Shown: positions 18,069 to 26,518, numbered from the stretch's first letter. The stretch is 64,000 nt of DNA from Aquimarina sp. AU474 (GCF_900312815.1 NZ_OMPE01000007.1:372001-436000), one strand, 5' to 3'. The notes: generated by a model from the sequence alone, not told the origin. Translations and numbers: made by a program.

Positions 18069-18098
18069 AAGGAACTAAGAATTAAATCCTAGCTCCTT
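18069..18098 (-). terminator. Terminator of the lipoprotein gene at 18125
   Basis: On the minus strand the arms AAGGAGCTAGGA (18098-18087) and TCTTAGTTCCTT (18080-18069) pair over 12 bp with two G-U wobbles, followed by a U-run. On the plus strand the same pairs become A-C mismatches, so it serves the minus-strand gene better. Confidence 0.75.
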
Positions 18099-18124
18099 CA
18101 ATATTTTATCTAAAGTAAATCTTC

Positions 18125-19279
18125 TTAGTTCGCCTCCGTAATTTGAGCTCCACTATTCATATAGATATTTGCTCCAGCAAGTCTATCTATTTCAAAACTA
18201 AAAGATGTAGTAGGCGTATCAAATTGCTCAGAATAGTTATTTGGTGTATTAAATCTACCCGTTCCATAACTAAAACTTAATTCACACATTTCATAACCCG
18301 CTTCTACCTGATACTTTATTTTTAGTTTAGTGTCACTTACAGCCGATACATTAATGTGACCAACTTCAGTACTACCAGAGATATCACATCCGTTAACATC
18401 GGTAATAAGCTCAATATCTACACCTGTTTCTCCACGACTATTTATAAAGGTATATGCTAAGAATGTATTAAATACATCATTCTCACAAAAACCACATTCT
18501 TCATGGAAACCATATGCCTGAACACACTCAGCTTCACATTTTTGCGTACAATATTCAAAAGATCTTACCCAATCTTGGTAGTAATAACATCCTGAATAGT
18601 AAGAATAGTTATAACGTTGTGTACGGCTTTTATTGTAAGCAAAAGCAGAATAAAAACAACTACTATTTTTATCATAAATTTTTGAATAAGCTACTATTTC
18701 AAAACAATCTAAGTTAATAGAAGATAATGGAATAACGTAAGTCGCTTTTTTAGATCCTCCGTAGTAATATGGAAAAGCTTTGAAGTTAAATTTACGAAGG
18801 TTTGGAAAACCATTAGAATAGAAAGGCACTTGCCCTTTTTCTCCAATATAAAGATATACTTTTTTCATATACCTAGATTTATTTGCTCTAAATGTTAGGT
18901 ACAAGTTTTCATCGTCATTAGACACTTCTACTCTACCTACTCTTTTCTTGTAAGAACCAACCAATAAAGGCATGATTTTAGTTTCTCCACAAGCACGAGT
19001 TTTCACATCTTCCGAAGATAATTCTGAAGGCTTTAATAAAGTATAATCATAGTTCCAGTATGTTTTTCCTTCGAATTCTTCTGGAGCATTTTCTTCTTCC
19101 GTTTCTCCGCCTTCGGCTTTTGATAATCCCATGGAACCATCATTTTCTACAAAATCAGATTCTGCAATCGCTTCTATTGGATCTGCAGTAAGTTCATTTT
19201 CTTCATCTTTGCTACAAGAAGCAAAAACTAATAATAATGCAATAAATGAATAACGTAATACTAAGTAATTTTTTTTCAT
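18125..19279 (-). CDS. Hypothetical lipoprotein, Tyr/Cys-rich
   Basis: The ATG at 19279 was chosen because it gives a lipoprotein signal (MKKNYLVLRYSFIALLLVFASC); the ORF is open 42 codons further upstream without a better start. The mature protein (about 360 residues) has an acidic linker, a middle part rich in Tyr and Cys (YDKNSSCFYSAFAYNKS, then CYYYQDWVRSFEYC and CEAECVQAYGFHEECGFCEND) and a beta-rich C-terminal domain. The Cys cluster suggests disulfides or metal binding. I do not recognise the family. It has its own terminator and a TAATTTTG box upstream. Confidence 0.75.
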   Translation of the reverse strand: MKKNYLVLRYSFIALLLVFASCSKDEENELTADPIEAIAESDFVENDGSMGLSKAEGGETEEENAPEEFEGKTYWNYDYTLLKPSELSSEDVKTRACGETKIMPLLVGSYKKRVGRVEVSNDDENLYLTFRANKSRYMKKVYLYIGEKGQVPFYSNGFPNLRKFNFKAFPYYYGGSKKATYVIPLSSINLDCFEIVAYSKIYDKNSSCFYSAFAYNKSRTQRYNYSYYSGCYYYQDWVRSFEYCTQKCEAECVQAYGFHEECGFCENDVFNTFLAYTFINSRGETGVDIELITDVNGCDISGSTEVGHINVSAVSDTKLKIKYQVEAGYEMCELSFSYGTGRFNTPNNYSEQFDTPTTSFSFEIDRLAGANIYMNSGAQITEAN

Positions 19280-19323
19280 ATTAATGAATTGGTTAAAGTT
19301 GATAATTTTCTCCCCTGAGTAAA

Positions 19324-19331
19324 CAAAATTA
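19324..19331 (-). promoter_or_regulatory. -7 promoter box of the 18125 lipoprotein gene
   Basis: The minus strand reads TAATTTTG, a perfect TAnnTTTG match, 44 bases upstream of the ATG at 19279, and it supports that start over the longer ORF. No clear -33 box was found. Confidence 0.45.
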
Positions 19332-19438
19332 TAAAAAAACAATGGTTTAAAAACGGTAATACATTGTAAAACCGACGTAAGTAAAATAAACTCGACTATC
19401 TTCATGATTACCCAAAAACCAACTAAAGTTTGTAAGGC

Positions 19439-19476
19439 AAAAAAAGCCCGTCTGCGCCCCTGCAGACAAGCTTTTT
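19439..19476 (-). terminator. Terminator of the DUF4331/TPR/barrel operon
   Basis: On the minus strand the arms AAAAAGCTTGTCTGC (19476-19462) and GCAGACGGGCTTTTT (19455-19441) pair over 15 bp with two G-U wobbles around a 6-base loop, followed by Us down to 19439. It lies 28 bases after the barrel gene stop. Confidence 0.85.
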
Positions 19477-19503
19477 AAACATCAAAAAAAACAAAAATCA
19501 ATC

Positions 19504-20529
19504 TTAAAAATTATAGGTCACAGATGCTCCAAAAAAAAGAGTATCATCTGGCACAAAATAATTCCCTTTTTCTGTTTCTAGATCACTTGCCAATCGCAAA
19601 GCTGTTGCAAACTCTGGTTCATACCAAGTATCATTAAAAATATTCTGTATTCCTATTTCTAACCTAAAATTGGATAATTCATAATTAACACCAATATCAC
19701 CAACCATACTACTTTTATTCATATCATTTTGATACGAATATCTATACCCAAAAGTCCCAGAAACATTCTTTGACAAAATAACTTCTAAAACTCCTTCATT
19801 ACTCAACTCCAAATTGTTATTTGCACCGTTTTGATCATAGGCATATGTAAGATTTGATCTTACTATTAAATCATCAGTTAACTTATATTCTGTTTCTAAA
19901 TCTACTCCTACTCTTTCACTCTTGCTATCTGAATTGACTATTCCTTCATCATCTACATAAATAAAACTCTTACTTAGATTAAAACTCCATAAAGAAGTTG
20001 CAATAGAAAGTTTTGAATTTGGTGTCCAAGTCAAGCCAACATCTAATCCATATGCTTTGGGTAATTTTGCTCTATCATCTGTAAGTTGCTCTATTTGACC
20101 CCTATTATTATATCCTATCCTACCATTAAAAAAAAGGTGAACCTTATTGTTAATCATATATGCACTTTTAAATCCCAAAGTCCATACATTTTTATAGTTA
20201 GATTGTTCAATATGATCTTCAAAATACTGCAAGTAATCTATTCTAAAATGACTACTCAATTTGAAGTAATCATTCTCAAAAGTTTTATAAAAAGATCCAG
20301 AAATATTTGTATCATATTCAAAGAAAACCCCTGTAGGTAAATCATTTTGATCCACTGTTAATATTTCTGAGTAATAAGAATAGTTGTGAATACTGGCATA
20401 AACAATCGGATCTTTTTCTTCGTACAATTCTTGTGAAATATGACTAAAGAACTCATATTCCTTTTCGAGAAACTGTGCATTTACGATACCACTACATAGT
20501 AATAATATATTTAGACAAAAAGACTTCAT
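19504..20529 (-). CDS. Plug-less TonB-dependent-receptor-like beta-barrel protein
   Basis: The ATG at 20529 was used, since the longer reading begins with a GTG. This 341-residue protein has a signal peptide (MKSFCLNILLLCSGIVNA) and then only strands like the C-terminal half of a TonB receptor: a YGLDVGLTWTPNSKLSIATSLW strand pair, SERVGVDLETEYKLTDDL, an IGIQNIFNDTWYEPEFA loop as in 'ENLFNxxWxE', and a final aromatic strand ending VTYNF. No carboxypeptidase-like or plug domain and no TonB box are seen. It is the last gene of the operon with DUF4331 and TPR genes. It may form a channel or a partner for the secreted DUF4331 proteins (inference). Confidence 0.75.
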   Translation of the reverse strand: MKSFCLNILLLCSGIVNAQFLEKEYEFFSHISQELYEEKDPIVYASIHNYSYYSEILTVDQNDLPTGVFFEYDTNISGSFYKTFENDYFKLSSHFRIDYLQYFEDHIEQSNYKNVWTLGFKSAYMINNKVHLFFNGRIGYNNRGQIEQLTDDRAKLPKAYGLDVGLTWTPNSKLSIATSLWSFNLSKSFIYVDDEGIVNSDSKSERVGVDLETEYKLTDDLIVRSNLTYAYDQNGANNNLELSNEGVLEVILSKNVSGTFGYRYSYQNDMNKSSMVGDIGVNYELSNFRLEIGIQNIFNDTWYEPEFATALRLASDLETEKGNYFVPDDTLFFGASVTYNF

Positions 20530-20546
20530 AAACAACACTTTTACGC

Positions 20547-21836
20547 TTATAGACTTTTAATCTCCTGATAAGTAACTGGTCCCAATTCATAGGCGCTTTC
20601 TAATAGCTCTTCTTTTAAACCTGTTACTCTTTCGGCTAATTCATTTGATTTAAAGATCTGTGCCATATGCAAATGTGCTGTAGGTTCAAAAGTTTGATCT
20701 ACCACATAAGTATTAGCAATATGAAGAGCTTCTTTATATGACCCTTTTAAGTTTAATATATATGCCTTGAGATCATAGGATTGTGGAGTTGGTCTATTAG
20801 CAATTTCTTTTTCTGCTATTTGTAAGGCTTTATCATAATCTTGATATTCTTCGGCTAGTAATAATGCATTGTGCACATTATACATTTCCCCATATCTTTT
20901 GTCCTTAACAGATTCAAGGTATCCTTCTATATTCGTTCTTTTTGCTTTTTTATTATCCTGAAAACCTACGATCTCGGCTTTAAACAAAAAGTAATCTGGA
21001 CTTTGATACGTTTTCAAAACCTTATTGATAATCCGTAAGGCTTCTTCAGAATTCTTTTCATGCGAATACGCAATCCATGCGATTCCTTTTTTTGCGTATG
21101 CATTAGAAGGATCTATTTGTAACGCCTTCAAATAATGCTCGTACGAATCCTGAATCCTTCCTGCATGCCCATAATAATCAGCAAGATTGGTATACGACCA
21201 TAGCATTAATCCAACCTTTTTACTTTGTTCTGCTATTATTTTCGCCTTTTCCATATTTCGTATAGTAGCATCCAGATTACCTTTGTAATCATTCCATTTA
21301 GCCAATCGAATTAAAAAATTATAATTATTTTGATCTGCAATTTCATTAAGGTACTCCTCTGCTTTTTGATATTCCCCTAACTCCATAGATACATCAAATA
21401 GTACCATTTTTGCACTTATATCAGGGTTCAAGACATAAGCTCCAAAAGCTATATTTTTGGCTTCTTTAAATCGATGCTGAGAAATGTAATTTTGAGCCAA
21501 TGTTAACAGATATCCTTCTTTCTTAATAGCGGCAATATCCACTGTTTTGGTAAGTAATTGTTCGGCTTTCTTTACATTCGAAATATCCCCATTTACTCGA
21601 AATAGTAATGAATACTCCTGAGCTGCATTGGCCATCGCCATAATTTGAAGACTATCTTCTTTTATTTTTTTGTTCCAAAACTGTAATCTTAAATTAGAGT
21701 TTTGCAAAGTTGTATTTTCATTAGTGTCGAGATATACATTATAATCCTTAGGATTTATAATATCGCTCTTTTCCCTATTGCACGAAGTAATGATCAACCC
21801 GATCATTAAAACACATATTATATTACTTATTTTCAT
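20547..21836 (-). CDS. TPR-repeat lipoprotein
   Basis: This 429-residue protein has a lipoprotein signal (IGLIITSCNRE, Cys at residue 19) and then about eight helical TPR-like units, for example GYLLTLAQNYISQHRFKEAKNIAFGAY, YTNLADYYGHAGRIQDSYEHYLKALQIDPSNAYAKKG and ALLLAEEYQDYDKALQIAEKEI. It lies 17 bp upstream of the barrel gene and downstream of the DUF4331 genes in one minus-strand operon. TPR proteins scaffold complexes. Here it would sit at the periplasmic side of a membrane next to the DUF4331 products (inference). Confidence 0.87.
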   Translation of the reverse strand: MKISNIICVLMIGLIITSCNREKSDIINPKDYNVYLDTNENTTLQNSNLRLQFWNKKIKEDSLQIMAMANAAQEYSLLFRVNGDISNVKKAEQLLTKTVDIAAIKKEGYLLTLAQNYISQHRFKEAKNIAFGAYVLNPDISAKMVLFDVSMELGEYQKAEEYLNEIADQNNYNFLIRLAKWNDYKGNLDATIRNMEKAKIIAEQSKKVGLMLWSYTNLADYYGHAGRIQDSYEHYLKALQIDPSNAYAKKGIAWIAYSHEKNSEEALRIINKVLKTYQSPDYFLFKAEIVGFQDNKKAKRTNIEGYLESVKDKRYGEMYNVHNALLLAEEYQDYDKALQIAEKEIANRPTPQSYDLKAYILNLKGSYKEALHIANTYVVDQTFEPTAHLHMAQIFKSNELAERVTGLKEELLESAYELGPVTYQEIKSL

Positions 21837-21865
21837 TTGTTTATTTTGTTTTTTTATATGATTCT

Positions 21866-21925
21866 ATTCTGAACTTGTTGAAGTTTTTGATCATAGAACC
21901 AGTTGGACTACAACAAGCTCAGGAT
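21866..21925. repeat. REP-like inverted repeat between operon genes
   Basis: Arms 21866-21880 and 21911-21925 are complementary at 13 of 15 positions. The sequence CTGAACTTGTTGAAG and its partner ACAACAAGCTCAGGAT are degenerate copies of the widespread REP-like motif CCTGAGCTTGTCGAAGG in opposite orientation. It lies in the 115-bp gap between the second DUF4331 gene and the TPR gene, where it would form a 15-bp stem in the operon mRNA. Confidence 0.55.
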
Positions 21926-21951
21926 AAATATTTAACACTTACAACTACATA

Positions 21952-22560
21952 TTAGCTATGAGGTACTTCTAAATATGGAAATACATTAAGAGGAGTTTCT
22001 CCAGCATTGCTAACACCATCAGTTACCAGAATCGGTAAATCAGGTGTACCATCATTATCAAGATCTTGTCCGTTAAATCGATCTCCGTTTTCACCACCAA
22101 ATATTAATATTAATGAAACATCGATCACATCATCTGTCAACGTTCTACCAGTTAATACATTAGTACCATCAAAATAAGTAGTGGGCGCATTAGGAGCCAC
22201 TTGCAATACATCTGATGCCAGGATAGTAGTTAATGTAGGCGCATCTAATCCTAAAATATTAGTCTCATAAGTGGTTCCAAAAGCATCATGTAATGCTACA
22301 GCTTGATCTAAAAATAATGGCTGGAATGTTGCTCCTTGTTCTGATGGAATAGTAACATTAAAATTATTTTTAATCTCCGAAGTTCCACTTAGCACTGTAT
22401 TAATCCCAGGTCGTCCCATTTGATCTTGTTGTGCAAAAGTTCCTGAAAAATCTATCGAAGGCACTACTGGTCCTACTCCTTCGTCATCATTATTGCAGCT
22501 TACTAGTCCTATTGTTAGAAATAAAGATGCTACTATATGTTTTATATTATTAAATTTCAT
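21952..22560 (-). CDS. DUF4331-family lipoprotein (C-terminal-half type)
   Basis: This 202-residue lipoprotein (lipobox VSCNN, Cys at 22) carries segments that match the distal half of DUF4331 proteins: QQDQMGRPGINTVLSG, a long helix with FLDQAVALHDAFG, and the closing Asp-rich loop GENGDRFNGQDLDNDGTPDL, which may bind calcium. It lies 25 bp downstream of a gene with the N-terminal half motif of the same family, so one fold seems split in two secreted proteins. Function of DUF4331 is unknown. Confidence 0.82.
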   Translation of the reverse strand: MKFNNIKHIVASLFLTIGLVSCNNDDEGVGPVVPSIDFSGTFAQQDQMGRPGINTVLSGTSEIKNNFNVTIPSEQGATFQPLFLDQAVALHDAFGTTYETNILGLDAPTLTTILASDVLQVAPNAPTTYFDGTNVLTGRTLTDDVIDVSLILIFGGENGDRFNGQDLDNDGTPDLPILVTDGVSNAGETPLNVFPYLEVPHS

Positions 22561-22585
22561 AATGTCTGTTTTTGAAAATTTTTAA

Positions 22586-23269
22586 TTATTGTTTTCTTTT
22601 TGCTTCTACCCAGGTGTTGAACACCTCTACTCCCGTTCCTGCTGGATGACTAAATGTTCCTCCTAAGAAAGAATTCGGAACCTCTATTACTATTGAAAGT
22701 ACATTTGTACCATCAAAATCGTCATTTCCAGGGTTATTAAATCCGTTCGGAGCCATTCCTCCTATCACTGCATTAAACTGAGTGAAATCAAAAAAGAATG
22801 GATCTTCTCTTAATCCAGCGAAATATGAAATTCCGTTCGAAGAAGAAGTAATTGCAGCTGGTCCTGTACTGATTTCTACCTGGCCCAAATACTGTGCTTC
22901 TTCATTAATAACACTATTCAAACCAGTTTGAGAAGGTGCATATGGCCCAAAAAAATACATGATACCATTTCTTGGTATTGCCTGAATAATAAGATCTTCT
23001 ACCAAATCTCCATCATTATCAATATTAACCTCTACCAATACATTTTCGTCAAAAGTTGCCGAATCTCCAGCCGGAGCTAAAGAACTCTGCACATTGGCTA
23101 CAAAGACTGTATTGTCTTGATTTGCTCCCTCAAAAGCATAAAAATCAGTTATATCTGCAGTAGTACCCATTACTGCGGGTGCATCCAAATGATCAGCCGC
23201 CATAAGCACGGCCCCTATAGAAAGCAGCCCTCCGATAATAAATAAGTTTGTTTTTTTAATACTGTACAT
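22586..23269 (-). CDS. DUF4331-family secreted protein (N-terminal-half type)
   Basis: This 227-residue protein has a signal peptide (ending VLMAADH) and begins its mature part with the DUF4331 signature ADHLDAPAVMGTTADITDFYAFEG. It ends with IVIEVPNSFLGG and NTWVEAKRKQ. An Asp-rich loop (NIDNDGDLVEDL) may bind calcium. It is the first gene of the minus-strand operon DUF4331 - DUF4331 - TPR - barrel. The pairing with an ECF sigma/anti-sigma module about 4.5 kb away is a recurrent neighbourhood for this family as far as I know. Role unknown. Confidence 0.85.
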   Translation of the reverse strand: MYSIKKTNLFIIGGLLSIGAVLMAADHLDAPAVMGTTADITDFYAFEGANQDNTVFVANVQSSLAPAGDSATFDENVLVEVNIDNDGDLVEDLIIQAIPRNGIMYFFGPYAPSQTGLNSVINEEAQYLGQVEISTGPAAITSSSNGISYFAGLREDPFFFDFTQFNAVIGGMAPNGFNNPGNDDFDGTNVLSIVIEVPNSFLGGTFSHPAGTGVEVFNTWVEAKRKQ

Positions 23270-23403
23270 TTTTTTAATTTTAAAAGTTTACATCCATACA
23301 TACGAGGCTAATGTTATTCCGGTTTTCTTTGATTTGTTAAAAATTTGTTAAACAAAATCATAGACTTCATAACGTATACGTTACCTATAGAAAAAAATAA
23401 AAC

Positions 23404-23411
23404 TAACTTTG
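23404..23411 (+). promoter_or_regulatory. -7 promoter box of the LETM1-related gene
   Basis: TAACTTTG is a perfect TAnnTTTG match 17 bases upstream of the ATG at 23429. A -33 TTG is not obvious at the right distance. Confidence 0.5.
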
Positions 23412-23428
23412 TATTAAACCTGTAACCA

Positions 23429-24613
23429 ATGAATCCTTCAACTTCTGGTTGGATAGAAAAATTTCTTAGGGATTTAGATAATAATCCCAGTTTGGCGCAA
23501 TGGTCAATGGATGAACTGTACTCTGACCTTAGAAAAGTGGGGTTTATTTATGGTACTTCTATAAGTACCATTATTTCTAATGATTCGGATATTACTCACT
23601 CTGAAGAAGAAAAAACGAAAATCAATTTACTTACTGGGTTGGTTATTACTTATTATGATACTATCGAAAATGCCAACAAAAAAGACTGTATCGAAGCATT
23701 ATTGCAGTATTACGACTTTTTAGATACTAAAAAATCTATTTTTTCTTTTGGCAATGTGTTGACCACTAATAAAACCGAAAAGTTAGAAAAGATCATTCAT
23801 GCCCGTATTCAAACAAATGAATCTATTTTCAAGAAAAACTTTAGTCATCTATTAACCAATGCATTATTATTTATAGATGTACTAGCTTTTGATTATTACC
23901 TCATTCATGACAAAAATCCCTTTAAATATGCGGCAAAATTAGAGGAGACATTAACAAACACTGTTTTTCTAGCCTTAAATTCTAAAGAAAAACAGGATGA
24001 TTATGATCAACTTTTGGTAAAACTATTTGCTTCATCTGTACGTTATACCAATATTTCGACAGAAGAAGAAGCCAGTTTTGATTTTATCGATTTTGACAGC
24101 TATACTGATGAAATTGAAAAAAGATATATTTTGGACCTCACTAGTTTAGCCGTTTGGAATGATCAAAAACTAGATAAAGGAGAGCAAATTTTTATGACAG
24201 CTCTTGGAGCCGAATTAGAATTAAAAAATGATACTGTTAAGGAATCAATAGATCTGGTTCAAAAGTTCATTAATGAGCATAAAGAGGATATTGCTTTTTT
24301 CAATTATTCTCACCCTGCTTTGCATTTTTATCAGCAAACTTCGAGAACAGTTAGCGTATTGGTATTAAGAAACAAAAAACGTTTGATCAAAGAAATCACC
24401 GAAAGTAAAGAACTTATGATACTGCTTGGACAATCGGCTGTAAGAGATCTATCTAAAGATGAAAAGCAACAAGTAAAACAACAACTATTAGATATCTGTA
24501 AAACAATACCATCACTTGCCATTTTTATCCTGCCGGGAGGAAGTTTATTACTCCCTTTATTAGTGAAATTTATCCCGCAGCTTTTACCTTCAGCTTTTAA
24601 TGAGAATAAATAA
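23429..24613 (+). CDS. LETM1-related, biofilm-associated-like protein
   Basis: This 394-residue protein is mostly helical. Its C-terminus holds the LETM1-like segment (about 350-390): VKQQLLDICKTIPSLAIFILPGGSLLLPLLVKFIPQLLPSAF, with one hydrophobic hairpin and the Pro-Gly-Gly turn conserved in this family. Bacteroidetes relatives are annotated as LETM1-related biofilm-associated proteins. The mechanism is not known, and the mitochondrial family moves cations. No signal peptide is present. The stop abuts directly the stop of the convergent gene at 24614, with no base between them. Confidence 0.83.
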   Translation: MNPSTSGWIEKFLRDLDNNPSLAQWSMDELYSDLRKVGFIYGTSISTIISNDSDITHSEEEKTKINLLTGLVITYYDTIENANKKDCIEALLQYYDFLDTKKSIFSFGNVLTTNKTEKLEKIIHARIQTNESIFKKNFSHLLTNALLFIDVLAFDYYLIHDKNPFKYAAKLEETLTNTVFLALNSKEKQDDYDQLLVKLFASSVRYTNISTEEEASFDFIDFDSYTDEIEKRYILDLTSLAVWNDQKLDKGEQIFMTALGAELELKNDTVKESIDLVQKFINEHKEDIAFFNYSHPALHFYQQTSRTVSVLVLRNKKRLIKEITESKELMILLGQSAVRDLSKDEKQQVKQQLLDICKTIPSLAIFILPGGSLLLPLLVKFIPQLLPSAFNENK

Positions 24614-25243
24614 TTACACTTCTAACTTTTCTAACTCGGTATAGTTTCTTTTTAATCTACGCGTTAGGATACCATAGATTAGTCTATAAAATAAAGCTAT
24701 AAAACCTACAAAAACCAATCCAGATAGTATTGCAGAAATAACAATTACCTTAATAGGAACAGCCTCTAGGTCCCCTTGCTGTTGGTAAAATGTTGTAAAA
24801 AATGCTAAATATGTTATTAGAGAGACCAATGTTACCATAAAGAAACCAATATTGAACCAAACATAATACTTTACTGTCTTTCTAGTTTTCAATATATTTT
24901 TCATCAACACTTTGGCAGAATCTGTTGTTTGAATTTTTTTATAATTCAAATAAAATCTCACGATAAAAAACACTATAATCGAATAATAAAGAACTGATAA
25001 TATAACTGTAATACTTTTTATATTAGCTTCTTCAAGTACTTCTTCTCCTGCAAAGCCATTTAATCTTAAGGCAATATCCAAAAATATCCAAAGAGCAAAC
25101 TCTAATAAACTTATAATGAAAATCCATTTTACCATTGATGAAGATTTTTTCAAAATCATCTGGTAAATCTCGTTGTACGATAGCTTTGGAAGCCCCTCAT
25201 TTTGCTTCTTCCAATCCTGCTTTAATAATTCTAATTCATCCAT
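24614..25243 (-). CDS. Four-TM membrane protein, probable partner of ECF sigma factor
   Basis: This 209-residue protein starts MDELELLKQDWKKQNEGLPKLSYNEIYQMI, a soluble N-terminus that is typical of membrane proteins encoded directly behind ECF sigma factors in flavobacteria. Four hydrophobic helices follow (about 40-58, 79-98, 124-150 and 162-190). It lies 6 bp downstream of the sigma gene, so an anti-sigma role is a reasonable inference. No known anti-sigma domain is visible. The carotenoid monooxygenase name given to such proteins in some databases has no support here. Confidence 0.78.
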   Translation of the reverse strand: MDELELLKQDWKKQNEGLPKLSYNEIYQMILKKSSSMVKWIFIISLLEFALWIFLDIALRLNGFAGEEVLEEANIKSITVILSVLYYSIIVFFIVRFYLNYKKIQTTDSAKVLMKNILKTRKTVKYYVWFNIGFFMVTLVSLITYLAFFTTFYQQQGDLEAVPIKVIVISAILSGLVFVGFIALFYRLIYGILTRRLKRNYTELEKLEV

Positions 25244-25249
25244 ATGGGG

Positions 25250-25744
25250 TCAGGGATTTAATATTTTTTTCAATTTTGTCTTAACTCGATTCATTTTTAC
25301 CCTTGCATTTACTTCACTTATACCCATTGTATCTGCAATTTCTCTATAGGACTTATCTTCGAGATATAAAAAAACTAATGCTTTTTCGATATCATTTAAT
25401 TGTTTTACCGCTGTGTACATCAATTTAAGTTGCTGCTCCACCTCATCATCATATTCCTCGGCTTTTATCTTAAAATTCATAGTATCAAGATCCGAAGTCT
25501 TAATACTTCTTTTAGATTTACGATATAAAGTAATGGCAGTATTTAAAGCCACTCTATACATCCAGGTACTAAACTTAGCATCTCCTCTAAACTTAGGATA
25601 AGCTTTCCAAAGCTGAATAGTTATTTCTTGAAACAAATCATTATGGGCATCCTGATTACTTGTATAAATACGGCACACCTTGTGCACAATATTCTGATTT
25701 TGCTCAAGATTCGTTACAAAACTATGTTCTAATTCTTTATTCAC
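25250..25744 (-). CDS. ECF-type RNA polymerase sigma factor
   Basis: This 164-residue protein shows region 2 (NDLFQEITIQLWKAYPKF... STWMYRVALNTAITLYRK) and region 4 (LVFLYLEDKSYREIADTMGISEVNARVKMNRVKTKLKKIL). It is the first gene of a two-gene minus-strand operon with the membrane protein at 24614. It is divergent from the BLUF photoreceptor gene, with 177 bp between them that contain a palindrome and a promoter for BLUF. A link between light sensing and this sigma factor is only a thought. Confidence 0.92.
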   Translation of the reverse strand: MNKELEHSFVTNLEQNQNIVHKVCRIYTSNQDAHNDLFQEITIQLWKAYPKFRGDAKFSTWMYRVALNTAITLYRKSKRSIKTSDLDTMNFKIKAEEYDDEVEQQLKLMYTAVKQLNDIEKALVFLYLEDKSYREIADTMGISEVNARVKMNRVKTKLKKILNP

Positions 25745-25853
25745 TTCGGTCAGTTACATCTTATAGGTAGTCAAGAAAGCATTTCTGTTACAATCTAATA
25801 AAAAAGTTTTATAACTTTTCCTTCAAATGACCTGAAAATTAAATGGTTGCAGC

Positions 25854-25885
25854 AGAACATTTGTTCTTTATATCTGTTATATTTG
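25854..25885 (+). promoter_or_regulatory. Palindrome and -7 box upstream of the BLUF gene
   Basis: TATATTTG at 25878-25885 is a perfect -7 box 36 bases upstream of the ATG at 25922. The palindrome AGAACA-TT-TGTTCT (25854-25867) covers the position where a -33 element would sit, so a dimeric regulator bound there could control the gene. Prediction from pattern only. Confidence 0.5.
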
Positions 25886-25921
25886 AGTATAATTTTATGT
25901 ACCCCTCATTTCTAAAACGAT

Positions 25922-26320
25922 ATGATAAAATTTGCTCTTTACATTAGTAATGTTTCAATTGGTCTATCAAATATTGAATTTAATGACCTGATTATTGCAG
26001 CTCGACGTTATAATAAAACACACAAAATTTCAGGTATTTTATTACGTATTGATGAGATTTTTTTGCAGTATATAGAAGGGCCAGAAAAAAGCATAGATAT
26101 ACTTTATCAAAAAATAATAAAAGATCATAGACATACTTCTATAAAATTATTAGAAACAGGGAAAATTGAATCAAGAAAATATGAAAATTGGGAAATGCTT
26201 TTAAAGAAAACCTCTTTAAAAGAAATAAACCAAATTTTAAAAAAAAATACAATAGAAGCACACAAAAATAGTATTGATCATAACATGGCAAGACTTATCC
26301 TTGAAGAATTTATATCTTAA
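25922..26320 (+). CDS. BLUF-domain blue-light sensor, stand-alone
   Basis: This 132-residue protein is a single BLUF domain that binds FAD and senses blue light. All key residues are present: Tyr7, Asn31, Gln49, Trp90 and Met92. Each is offset by exactly 14 from AppA Tyr21, Asn45, Gln63, Trp104 and Met106, so there is no insertion. A short helical tail (about 98-132) is the only addition; there is no effector domain, so output must go through a partner protein. Neighbours are an ECF sigma operon (divergent) and a LytTR regulator 344 bp downstream. Confidence 0.93.
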   Translation: MIKFALYISNVSIGLSNIEFNDLIIAARRYNKTHKISGILLRIDEIFLQYIEGPEKSIDILYQKIIKDHRHTSIKLLETGKIESRKYENWEMLLKKTSLKEINQILKKNTIEAHKNSIDHNMARLILEEFIS

Positions 26321-26462
26321 CTAGAAAAATCATATCTCTGCTAAAATTGATGTCATGAGTAGTTTATTATCGTATTGTTATTTAAAAAAATAAATATTAA
26401 ACAACCGCCTGATAATTTATTTGATCTTGATGAATTATTAATCACACTTTTTTCTTACATTT

Positions 26463-26492
26463 AATTGTTTGCTTGTAACTAAGCAAATAATT
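26463..26492. repeat. Inverted repeat upstream of the LytTR regulator
   Basis: Arms AATTGTTTGCTT (26463-26474) and AAGCAAATAATT (26481-26492) are complementary at 11 of 12 positions (the exception can be a G-U pair) around a 6-base spacer. No U-tract follows. It lies 27 bases in front of the short serine ORF and could be an operator or an mRNA leader structure. Confidence 0.45.
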
Positions 26493-26518
26493 ATTAAAGA
26501 GTACTGCCCCTTATTCTT

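Noticed and set aside
26463-26492. Inverted repeat as terminator of the BLUF gene
   Set aside because: It lies 140 bases after the BLUF stop and has no U-tract, so it was described as a possible operator or leader structure instead.
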